Source: Burkholderiaceae bacterium
Lineage (GTDB): Bacteria > Pseudomonadota > Gammaproteobacteria > Burkholderiales > Burkholderiaceae_C
Assembly (NCBI GenBank): GCA_017853735.1
Contig: JAFMJA010000193.1
Span: forward strand, 1 to 5,338
Direction of reading: 5' to 3'
DNA length: 5,338 nt
Below are positions 1-5,338 of the stretch, in pieces (positions within the stretch are counted from its first letter, which is position 1; each line of letters begins with the position of its first letter). The position numbers were made by a program, and so were the translations under genes. Below the pieces are notes generated by a model. That model saw only the letters and a program-made list of their open reading frames with translations. It was not told the DNA's origin and searched no databases.

Positions 1-896
1 AGCAGCAAGAGCAAGCCACCAGCCAGACAGGACAGCAGAATCAGCCAATCATGGGTGGGCTTGAGCACCGAGCGCACCAGATGCGGCGCCATCAGTCCCA
101 CAAAACCGATCAGACCGGTCTGGGCCACAGCGCTTGCGGTGGCCAAGCTCAACACCGCCACCAGCACGAGGCGCAAGGTTGACACAGGTATTCCCAGGCT
201 CAGCGCCGTTGCCTCCCCCAGGCCAAGCGCGTCAAGCACACGGCCCAAGCTCAACGCCACCAGCAAGCACAAGAAGAGCACAGTGGCCATCATGCTGCAG
301 GCTGGCCAATCGACATAGGCATTCGAGCCCAGCATGATGGTCTGCAGACTCAGCATCAACTCTGGCCGAAGTAGCATGATGAGCGAGACCAGAGCGCCAA
401 GCACGGCTCCCACCACCACGCCAGCCAGCACAAGCCGTAAGGTGTGGTGTACGCCACGGGCCAGCACCAAGGTCAGCACCACAGCAAGCATGGCGCCCAA
501 AAATGCCAGCCCGGTCACCCCCAGCTGAATTGCCCACCCTGATGCGGACAGCTGGCCTTGGGCACTGCCCATCCAGGCCAGCCCCATGGCCACACCCAAT
601 GCAGCACCCGATGCACTCCCCAGGAGGTAAGGATCAGCCAGAGGGTTACGAAACAGCCCTTGGGCAATCGCACCCGCCAGCCCGAGCAAGCCACCAGCCA
701 GCCAGGCACCCAGGCTTCTTGGCAGGCGAATTTCCCAAATGATTGCCCGTGTCTGGGGATCTAACCAGGTCGGCTGAAAAAGCTGTATGCCTTCCACCCC
801 CAAGCTGCTGCTCAGCCATAACAACAAGACCGCCATCAGGCCCAGCACCAGGGCCAGTATCCAGGGCTTGGTGTGCTGGCCAGACGCCAGGTTCAT
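1..896 (-). CDS. btuC: BtuC-like cobalamin ABC transporter permease (FecCD family), partial, 3' end missing
   Basis: Inner-membrane permease subunit of a type II ABC importer, expected to form a dimer that takes cobalamin from the periplasmic binding protein. The reading frame is open from the ATG at 896 to the left edge (298 codons); the family usually has about 320-350 residues, so only the C-terminus is missing. Visible marks are an N-terminal membrane helix (about 12-30), IRLPR (56-60), whose arginines match BtuC residues that dock with BtuF, RNPLADPYLLG (83-93) followed by SASGAALG, several further hydrophobic helices, and GLIGFVGLMAPHLVR (261-275), the cytoplasmic loop that couples to the ATPase. 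The start overlaps the stop of the upstream binding-protein gene (ATGA), and AAGGGGG lies 6 bases before it, inside that gene. Family members also carry haem or Fe-siderophores; cobalamin is inferred from the btuB riboswitch and the BtuF-like neighbour. The ATPase gene is not seen and probably lies to the left. Confidence 0.93.
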   Translation of the reverse strand, partial: MNLASGQHTKPWILALVLGLMAVLLLWLSSSLGVEGIQLFQPTWLDPQTRAIIWEIRLPRSLGAWLAGGLLGLAGAIAQGLFRNPLADPYLLGSASGAALGVAMGLAWMGSAQGQLSASGWAIQLGVTGLAFLGAMLAVVLTLVLARGVHHTLRLVLAGVVVGAVLGALVSLIMLLRPELMLSLQTIMLGSNAYVDWPACSMMATVLFLCLLVALSLGRVLDALGLGEATALSLGIPVSTLRLVLVAVLSLATASAVAQTGLIGFVGLMAPHLVRSVLKPTHDWLILLSCLAGGLLLL

Positions 897-1783
897 GGCT
901 GGCCCCCTTGCGCCTGTTTGTCGCTCAGGCATTGCACCATCAGCTGGGCGGCCTCGCCCAGTCGAGGACCCGCACGCATCAACAGGTCAGCTTGCTCAGG
1001 CCTCAGGGCGCAGATGGCCTGCTTGCGTACAGCGCGCATGCGCGACCAGCCAGGTCGTGCGGCGATCGCGGCTGCCTGACGGTGGCTGATCACGATCAAG
1101 TCTGGATCCGATCGCACCACAAACTCAGGGTTGATCTTGGGGTAATCGCCCAGGTTGGCTGGCACCACATTGACCAGGCCCAATCGTTTGAGGGTCTCCC
1201 CGATGAAGGAGGACTCACTGGCCGCATAGGGGCCCTGATCAACCTCGACATAGACCCGAAGCCCGCGCAATGCAGCGGGAACAGACTGTGCCGCCGACTC
1301 CAGCTCGCGCTCGATCTTCTCCCACAGCCGCAGGGCACCAGTTTGTGGCGGCACCTGCAACAGCACGCCCAATCTTTCCAACATACGACGAATATCCGCA
1401 TGGGTGCGCGGCTGCATGGCCGCTACCGGCATGCCCAAAGCCTGCAACCTGCTCGCACCGCGGGTAGAACTGGCCACCAGCACCAGGTCTGGCTGCAAGG
1501 CCATCACGGCTTCGAGGCTGGGTTCCAGTCCACCGCCCACCTTGGGCAGCGCACCCACTTGCAGCGGAAAATTGGAATCTTTGTCCACACCCACCAGGCG
1601 GTGGCACTGTCCGAGCTGGCAGACTGCCTCGGTCAGGGCTGGAAACAGGCTGACGATGCGTTGGGGTGGCTGCGCCAGGGACACTTGAACCCCACGGTCA
1701 TCGGTGATGGTGATGGCCTGCACCGCCACACCCATGCTGCCGACGATCAACGCACAAAGAATGCGGCCAGCCCAATCACGCAT
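893..1783 (-). CDS. btuF: BtuF-like periplasmic cobalamin-binding protein
   Basis: Substrate-binding protein of the helical-backbone (TroA/BtuF, COG0614) family, expected to carry cobalamin in the periplasm to the permease encoded next. The chosen start gives 296 residues and an exposed signal peptide: MRDWAGR, a hydrophobic core ILCALIVGSMGVAV, and a likely cleavage after VQA (residue 23). The mature protein opens with ITITDDRG and then RIVSLFPALTE (42-52), typical of the N-lobe. Glutamates E91 (in PSLEAV) and E220 (in INPEFVV) align by eye with E. coli BtuF E72 and E202, which dock to BtuC arginines; PDLVLV (98-103) and DPDLIVI (226-232) are the paired lobe motifs. An in-frame ATG at 1831 would add 16 residues before the signal peptide and deepen the overlap with the upstream gene, so I prefer 1783. 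That start overlaps the upstream stop by 8 bases (ATGCGTGA), and the 3' end overlaps btuC by 4, so both junctions suggest translational coupling. Corrinoid specificity is inferred from context. Confidence 0.9.
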   Translation of the reverse strand: MRDWAGRILCALIVGSMGVAVQAITITDDRGVQVSLAQPPQRIVSLFPALTEAVCQLGQCHRLVGVDKDSNFPLQVGALPKVGGGLEPSLEAVMALQPDLVLVASSTRGASRLQALGMPVAAMQPRTHADIRRMLERLGVLLQVPPQTGALRLWEKIERELESAAQSVPAALRGLRVYVEVDQGPYAASESSFIGETLKRLGLVNVVPANLGDYPKINPEFVVRSDPDLIVISHRQAAAIAARPGWSRMRAVRKQAICALRPEQADLLMRAGPRLGEAAQLMVQCLSDKQAQGGQP

Positions 1784-2588
1784 TGCGCTCGCCCCAGGCC
1801 ATGATCGCACGATGTAGCTGCTCAACGCCATCGGTCAGCGCAGCGGGGCCAGGTTGCAAGATATCGGCTGATTTGATTTCGAACAGTTGCTGCTGCTTCA
1901 CCGCAGGGATGTCCTGCCAACCCGGACGTTGAGAGACTTTTTCGGATCGAAATTTTTTGCCACACCACGAGCCAAAGATCAGCTCGGGGCGGCGGCGCAC
2001 GGCTTCCAGGGGATCTGCAATGATGCGGTCCTTGCCCAGGGGCTGGCGCGACAATTCCACAAAGATATCGTCGCCACCGGCAATCTCCATCAATTCAGAA
2101 ACCCAGCGGATGGCGCTGATCGGCGGGGTGTCCCACTCTTCAAAATAGACCCGAGGGCGGCGTGGCAGGCTGGCAGTTGCCAAGCGGATCTCGTGCAGGC
2201 GCTGCTGCATGAGCTGAATTCGCCGTAAGCCCTGATCGGCTTGGCCTACCATGGCCGCAACCTGGAAGAGAACCGAAAAAATATCGTCCACGCTGCGCTG
2301 GTTGAACACCGTCACCTGCACCCCGTGGCGAATCAGCGCTGAAGCAATGTCGGCCTGCAGGTCGGAAAAGCCCAGCACGCAGTCAGGTTCAAGGGCCAGG
2401 ATCTTGTCGATCTTGGCCGTTAAAAACGCGCTGACACGAGGCTTCTCCTGCCGGGCCCGTGCAGGGCGTACGGTGTAGCCGGAGATCCCTGCGATTCGAG
2501 ATTCTTGACCCAGAAGGTAAAGCCATTCCGTCGTCTCCTCAGTCAGGCAAACGATACGTTGAGGCCCAAAATCCTTCTGTTGCAACAT
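1776..2588 (-). CDS. BtuF-like cobalamin-binding protein homologue without signal peptide
   Basis: A second COG0614-type binding-protein homologue of 270 residues, lying between the receptor and btuF. It begins directly with the N-lobe core (RIVCLTEETTEWLYLLG, 11-27) and has no hydrophobic leader, so it is predicted to stay in the cytoplasm. Other marks are KIDKILALEPDCVLGF (59-74), VYFEEWDTPP (147-156), ELIFGSWCGKKF (202-213), RPGWQDIPAV (221-230) and DILQPGPAALTDG (242-254). I recognise the SWCGK and DILQPGPAAL motifs from proteins usually labelled cobalamin-binding protein. The two docking glutamates of BtuF are not cleanly kept: D61 stands at the first, and at the second the glutamate (E195) is one place off in my hand alignment. 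The ATG at 2588 shares one base with the receptor stop (TGATG), and a GTG at 2591 is an alternative start. No strong ribosome binding site of its own is seen, which suggests coupling to btuB. Its role is unknown; cytoplasmic corrinoid handling is a guess. Confidence 0.85.
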   Translation of the reverse strand: MLQQKDFGPQRIVCLTEETTEWLYLLGQESRIAGISGYTVRPARARQEKPRVSAFLTAKIDKILALEPDCVLGFSDLQADIASALIRHGVQVTVFNQRSVDDIFSVLFQVAAMVGQADQGLRRIQLMQQRLHEIRLATASLPRRPRVYFEEWDTPPISAIRWVSELMEIAGGDDIFVELSRQPLGKDRIIADPLEAVRRRPELIFGSWCGKKFRSEKVSQRPGWQDIPAVKQQQLFEIKSADILQPGPAALTDGVEQLHRAIMAWGERNA

Positions 2589-4438
2589 CACCTGGGTTGC
2601 CAGTTCAGTCCGACAAAAACTGTGCGCCCGGGGGTGGCGTAATTCAGTACTTGCTGGTACTTTGTATTGGCTAAGTTATCTGCCCGGGCAACAATTTTCC
2701 AATCTCTGCCAAGCGGACGGGTCATCACCACATTGAACAGCGAGTAGGCAGGAAGCAGCTCTGAATTAGCGGCGTTGTTGAAGCGTTGACCAACACCCTT
2801 GAACTCAGCACCCAAGCGCCATTGAGCTACATAACGATCCACTCCAAGATTGATCATTTGACGAGCGCGCAAACTCAGATCGCGCCCACTGATATCGTCG
2901 CGGGGATCAAGCAGATCATAAGCACCTCGGAGTGCATAGGCACCCCATTGTTGAGAACCACTGAATGTAATCCCCTGAATCACAGCTCGACCGACGTTGT
3001 AATAACAAAAGCCACCAGCCAAACATCCAGTTTCGCTCTGTGCCGATGTAATCATGTTATTGACTTCATTTCTATAGACAACCGCTTTGAACTTTTCAGT
3101 ACCTTGTGCATACTGCACGCCGGTTTCAAGGCTTCGATTTGTCTCGGGCTGAAGTTGAGTACTGCCATATTGACTATAGAGTTGCTCTAAAGTTGGGGCA
3201 CGAAACGCAGAACCAAAAGAAAAAGTGGCTCGCCAACGTGGCACGAAGGCATAGCCATAGGAGGCTGCGCCTGTCTGAAAACTGCCAAATAAGCTGTCCC
3301 TATCCTGTCGTACATTGAATTGCAATGCATGAAAGCCACTCTGAATACCGTATCCCAGGGCCGACGCATTCTGGGATCGCTTGCCATTAAAAGCTGGATT
3401 GGCATTGCCATCAGCCTGCGCCTGAAATGCGTCAGCTTTTTCTTCAAGTGCTGCAGTCAGAACCCCGCCAGCCAATCTCACGCGATTTTCAAAAAGTACA
3501 CCTTGAAGCGTTGTCACGTAATCGTTGGGCATATCGTCCCGATTGGCGATGCGTGTTTGACTAACTGAGAGATCCGTGCTGTAGGTCTCGCTCCAACGAG
3601 CCCGCCATTTGAGACTGGCCAGGTTTAGGTGTGCCTTGGCTTGATAATCATTGCCACCGTTCCATGGTACATAGCGCGAATCGAGTTGGCTGTCCATCAT
3701 GTGTGTATCCACTCTGTGCAAACCACTCAGCTGACGACCCAGGTGAAAGTTGACATTTCTCTGGGTGTAAGCTTCGGTTGAGGGGTTATGACTGAGGTCT
3801 GGTCGAGTATTGATGCCATCGCTGTCTTCGATTCCCAAGCCGAGCGAATAATCCCAGCCCTGCCCCGACCCACTTAAACCGGAAGTCAGCTTGCGGGTAG
3901 TGGTTGAGCTCACACCGAAGCTGGCATAAGGTTGAATGCCAGCTTCACCTCGCCGAGTGAAACTCTGCACCACACCGCCCATGGCATTGGATCCATAGAC
4001 TGCGCTCGCAGGTCCGCGCAGCACTTCGACGCGTTCAATCTGGGACAAGGAAAGAAGCTCCCAAGGGGCGCCGCCTCCAAGCCGGACTGCGCCATCCTGA
4101 GTATCCACACGAACTCCGTCAACATACAAAGCTGTCATGCGTGAATCTGCACCGCGAATATAGACACGGGCTGCATCTGCCCCCGTAATAGTCTGAACGC
4201 CAGGCAATCGGTTCAGTAAATCGGTGATGGTCCCCGCACCCATTAGCTCGATTTCGGAACGATCAATGACACTGACATCTGCGACAACATCTGTAACTGG
4301 TTGCTCTACGCGAGAAGCCGTGACGAATGTGGCTGGAAGCTGGCCGCTTTGCGCCAATGCTGGCGAACTGTTAAAGGACAAAGCAATCGCAAGAAGGGAC
4401 AGGACTGCGTTAAGCCTCTGTAAGGCTAGAAAGTTCAT
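2588..4438 (-). CDS. btuB: BtuB-like TonB-dependent outer-membrane cobalamin receptor
   Basis: Outer-membrane beta-barrel receptor that should import cobalamin with energy from TonB-ExbB-ExbD. From the ATG at 4438 it has 616 residues, close to E. coli BtuB (614). A signal peptide with hydrophobic core AVLSLLAIALSF ends near PALAQ (26-30). The TonB box region is ATFVTASR (36-43). The plug follows, with DLLNRLPGVQTI (73-84), VYIRGADS (92-99), ALYVDGVR (103-110) and IERVEVLRGPASAVYGSNAMGG (134-155), then a 22-stranded-type barrel with FRAPTLEQLYSQYG (412-425), LQPETNRSLETGVQY (429-443) and DNLANTKYQ (587-595). C472 and C478 may form a disulphide in an extracellular loop. The protein ends GLNWQPR rather than with the usual terminal aromatic residue. 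It is the first gene after a cobalamin riboswitch, which fixes the substrate class well. The true start may be the TTG at 4447, which sits 9 bases from GGAGG, whereas the ATG at 4438 is 18 bases away. Parts of the barrel region have clearly lower GC than neighbouring genes. Confidence 0.95.
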   Translation of the reverse strand: MNFLALQRLNAVLSLLAIALSFNSSPALAQSGQLPATFVTASRVEQPVTDVVADVSVIDRSEIELMGAGTITDLLNRLPGVQTITGADAARVYIRGADSRMTALYVDGVRVDTQDGAVRLGGGAPWELLSLSQIERVEVLRGPASAVYGSNAMGGVVQSFTRRGEAGIQPYASFGVSSTTTRKLTSGLSGSGQGWDYSLGLGIEDSDGINTRPDLSHNPSTEAYTQRNVNFHLGRQLSGLHRVDTHMMDSQLDSRYVPWNGGNDYQAKAHLNLASLKWRARWSETYSTDLSVSQTRIANRDDMPNDYVTTLQGVLFENRVRLAGGVLTAALEEKADAFQAQADGNANPAFNGKRSQNASALGYGIQSGFHALQFNVRQDRDSLFGSFQTGAASYGYAFVPRWRATFSFGSAFRAPTLEQLYSQYGSTQLQPETNRSLETGVQYAQGTEKFKAVVYRNEVNNMITSAQSETGCLAGGFCYYNVGRAVIQGITFSGSQQWGAYALRGAYDLLDPRDDISGRDLSLRARQMINLGVDRYVAQWRLGAEFKGVGQRFNNAANSELLPAYSLFNVVMTRPLGRDWKIVARADNLANTKYQQVLNYATPGRTVFVGLNWQPR

Positions 4439-4456
4439 AGTAGACAAACATAAAAA

Positions 4457-4519
4457 CCTCCGCCGTCCTCCCCGACAGCGGATGGAAATGGCGCCAAGTG
4501 GTCTAGGCACCGCCTCGTT
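4457..4519 (-). promoter_or_regulatory. Riboswitch expression platform with ribosome-binding-site hairpin of btuB
   Basis: Read on the minus strand, TCCGCTGTC (4482-4474) pairs with GACGGCGGA (4467-4459) over 9 base pairs with one G-U, closing a GGGGAG loop. The 3' arm overlaps three bases of the Shine-Dalgarno GGAGG (4461-4457), so folding would hide the ribosome binding site. Five T residues follow soon after, so some attenuation of transcription is also possible, but the run is short and stops at ATG; translational control fits better. Between the aptamer and this hairpin lie two competing pairings: GGTGCC (4512-4507) with GGCGCC (4496-4491), or GCCAA (4522-4518) with TTGGC (4497-4493). 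The second would leave GGTGC free to pair with GCAC in the aptamer's L5 loop. The pairings are seen by eye; the switching scheme is inference. Confidence 0.7.
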
Positions 4520-4708
4520 GGCCGGTATCCGGGCTGGTGGAATCAACCTTCATCGCCTTCCCGGTGCAAGTGCATGGCACCAGTGGCTGGGTGATGAAAG
4601 CGGAACCGAGGTTCGTCCACTTACCGTTGCGGGGGCAGCGCAGGTTAGGCTTGCATTTGTCAGCTCGCCCTCCTGCTTCCCGTTGAACTGCAGCGGATGA
4701 AAACCGCC
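4520..4708 (-). promoter_or_regulatory. Cobalamin riboswitch aptamer upstream of btuB
   Basis: A B12-sensing RNA element in the btuB leader. The conserved elements appear in canonical order on the minus strand: GGGAAGC (4681-4675) opening the core; a P3 stem GCAGG/CCTGC; the highly conserved GCTGCCCCCGCAACGGTAA (4639-4621); GCCACTG (4587-4581); a P5 stem-loop GGTGC/GCACC with loop CATGCACTT; GGGAAGGC (4562-4555); and the B12 box AGCCCGGATACCGGCC (4535-4520), which fits the consensus rAGYCMGgAgaCCkGCc except at one lower-case position. P1 closes by GGCGGT (4708-4703) with ACCGGCC (4526-4520), with one bulged G. The length of about 190 bases is normal for this class. Ligand binding should lower expression of btuB and, through coupling, of the genes behind it. 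Whether adenosyl- or methyl-/hydroxocobalamin is preferred cannot be read here. Confidence 0.95.
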
Positions 4709-4727
4709 GCGAGCACCAACGCAAAGC

Positions 4728-4733
4728 ATTCTA
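4728..4733 (-). promoter_or_regulatory. Candidate -10 element for the btuB operon
   Basis: TAGAAT on the minus strand matches the sigma-70 -10 consensus at five of six places and would start the transcript near 4721, about a dozen bases before the first paired base of the riboswitch. That position is right for a riboswitch leader. No good -35 box is seen: a 17-base spacer puts TAGAGC at 4756-4751. The promoter may therefore be weak or need an activator. The -35 region overlaps the candidate -10 of the divergent gene. Confidence 0.45.
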
Positions 4734-4754
4734 CGCTTGCCTTGTGTCTGGCTC

Positions 4755-4760
4755 TACAAT
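4755..4760 (+). promoter_or_regulatory. Candidate -10 element for the zapB-like/zapA pair
   Basis: TACAAT, five of six to the -10 consensus, ends 8 bases before the ATG at 4769. A transcript from it would begin at about 4766-4768, leaving almost no leader. No clear -35 box is seen at 16-18 bases upstream (TACGCT at 4732-4737 is poor). The absence of any Shine-Dalgarno before 4769 agrees with a leaderless or nearly leaderless message. Confidence 0.45.
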
Positions 4761-4768
4761 CCAAAACC

Positions 4769-4999
4769 ATGGCGAATCCATCCCCCATTGATCAACTCAG
4801 TGACCGTTTGGAGCGGTTGCTGGTTCGTTATGAGGAACTGATGCGCACCAACACCTTGCTCACAACCCAGGTGCAGGCGCTGACCCAGGAGCGAGACTCG
4901 CTCAAGTCTCGGCTCAGCGCTGCGCGCGCGCGGGTTGACGCCCTGCTGGCGCGTCTGCCCGAGACCAACAAGTCCGATACGCCCCAGGGAAGCCTATGA
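4769..4999 (+). CDS. ZapB-like short coiled-coil protein encoded before zapA
   Basis: A 76-residue, almost wholly helical protein. Residues about 8-63 show heptad-like spacing of leucines (for example LSDRLERLLVRYEEL and LTTQVQALTQERDSLKSRL), predicting a coiled coil; the tail (PETNKSDTPQGSL) looks disordered. No signal peptide or membrane segment is present. Small coiled-coil proteins of this kind (the TIGR02449 type, often labelled ZapB-like) are commonly encoded just before zapA in beta- and gammaproteobacteria and are thought to act with ZapA at the division ring; that role is family knowledge and context, not shown here. The start at 4769 is chosen because the coiled-coil protein begins there with MANPSP. 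An in-frame ATG at 4697 would add 24 residues overlapping the riboswitch DNA on the other strand and the promoter, and is unlikely. Its stop overlaps the zapA start by 4 bases (ATGA). Confidence 0.85.
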   Translation: MANPSPIDQLSDRLERLLVRYEELMRTNTLLTTQVQALTQERDSLKSRLSAARARVDALLARLPETNKSDTPQGSL

Positions 5000-5334
5000 A
5001 ACAGCTGGAAGTGCAGATCATGGGCCAGAGCTATTTGCTCGGCTGCCCGGAAGGAGGAGAGTCTCGCTTTCAGGCGGCGGTGCAGCGTGTTGACCAGGCC
5101 ATGTGTCGCATTCGAGACGCAGGCAAGGTCAAAGCGCGCGACCGGATTGCCGTGCTTGCTGCGCTGAACCTGGCTTTTGACCTCACTGAGAGCGAAGTGC
5201 AACGTGATCAAAAAAATCCAGCGCCTGGGGCTGCACAGGCTGCTTCGGCGCCTTCAGACATCGACCATGACCGGCTGTCGGGATTGATTGCCAAGCTCGA
5301 CGCAGCGCTTGGTGATGATGGCCGCCTGATCTGA
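4996..5334 (+). CDS. zapA: Cell division protein ZapA
   Basis: Cytoplasmic FtsZ-binding protein of 112 residues that promotes bundling of FtsZ filaments and Z-ring stability. The N-terminal globular domain is typical: LEVQIMGQSYLLGCPEGGE (4-22), then a helix with FQAAVQRVDQAMCRIRDAGKVKARDRIAVLAALNLAFDL (25-63 by position), in which the R-D-R-I-A-V-L-A-A-L-N-L-A stretch is the most family-like. A linker rich in Ala and Pro (74-87) separates this from a short C-terminal helix (about 88-107) that would form the dimer/tetramer coiled coil. The length is ordinary for the family. AGGGAAG (4986-4992) supplies a ribosome binding site inside the upstream gene, and the ATGA overlap suggests coupled, roughly balanced synthesis of the two proteins. 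In many proteobacteria the 6S RNA gene follows zapA; here the window ends 4 bases after the stop, so this cannot be judged. Confidence 0.95.
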   Translation: MKQLEVQIMGQSYLLGCPEGGESRFQAAVQRVDQAMCRIRDAGKVKARDRIAVLAALNLAFDLTESEVQRDQKNPAPGAAQAASAPSDIDHDRLSGLIAKLDAALGDDGRLI

Positions 5335-5338
5335 GCCT

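Noticed and set aside
1..896. The permease and binding protein as a haem or Fe-siderophore importer
   Set aside because: The FecCD family alone would allow it, but the cobalamin riboswitch, the BtuB-like receptor and the BtuF-like docking glutamates in the same coupled operon favour cobalamin.
743..1804. A long plus-strand reading frame (353 codons) opposite btuF
   Set aside because: It is antisense to a clear btuF gene, shows no recognisable domain, and its open length is explained by the GC-rich codon pattern of the opposite strand.
2786..3190. A plus-strand reading frame of 134 codons inside the receptor gene
   Set aside because: It is antisense to conserved barrel sequence of btuB, with no family-like motif or convincing ribosome binding site.
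4451..4482. The hairpin followed by TTTTT as an intrinsic terminator
   Set aside because: The T run is only five long, is separated from the stem by GG, and runs directly into the start region; overlap with the SD makes ribosome-site masking the better reading, although attenuation is not excluded.
4439..4546. An upstream ATG at 4546 that would add 36 residues to btuB
   Set aside because: The added residues are translated from the riboswitch platform, precede a good signal peptide and are not protein-like, and no SD lies before 4546.
4697..4768. An upstream ATG at 4697 for the ZapB-like gene
   Set aside because: It would put 24 extra residues over the riboswitch 5' end and both promoters; the coiled-coil protein naturally begins at 4769.
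1..5338. CRISPR arrays, tRNA or rRNA genes, insertion sequences, integrase sites
   Set aside because: No regularly spaced repeats, tRNA- or rRNA-like segments, terminal inverted repeats or transposase motifs were seen; almost all sequence is explained by the genes and riboswitch listed.

Overview
The window comes from a GC-rich proteobacterial chromosome, most likely a betaproteobacterium of the order Burkholderiales (Comamonadaceae-like). The clues are the adjacent pair of a short coiled-coil protein and a ZapA of the style seen in that group, and a Gram-negative B12 uptake operon with an outer-membrane receptor. The family assignment is inference from protein style, not from a search.

Layout. 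Two transcription units diverge from an intergenic region at about 4439-4768. Leftward on the minus strand lie a cobalamin riboswitch (aptamer 4520-4708) with its expression platform, a BtuB-like TonB-dependent receptor (2588-4438), a BtuF-like protein with no signal peptide (1776-2588), an exported BtuF-like cobalamin-binding protein (893-1783), and a BtuC-like permease cut by the left edge (from 896). Each gene overlaps the next by 1 to 8 bases, so this looks like one translationally coupled operon. Rightward on the plus strand lie a 76-residue ZapB-like coiled-coil protein (4769-4999) and zapA (4996-5334), which overlap by 4 bases. Only 4 bases follow zapA.

How the genes work together. The receptor should bring cobalamin (or another corrinoid) across the outer membrane using TonB energy. 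The exported binding protein should deliver it to the inner-membrane permease. The ATPase (BtuD) is not in the window and would be expected beyond the left edge. The riboswitch should shut the receptor gene down when cobalamin is plentiful, probably by hiding its ribosome binding site, and coupling would pass this on to the genes behind it. The extra, apparently cytoplasmic BtuF homologue has no obvious job in the textbook transporter. The plus-strand pair belongs to the FtsZ-ring assembly machinery.

The system as a whole is a known type. The parts most worth a second look are the leaderless BtuF homologue, the ambiguous btuB start with a competing 13-codon ORF, the closely packed divergent promoters, a possible leaderless mRNA for the ZapB-like gene, and the low GC of the receptor gene.
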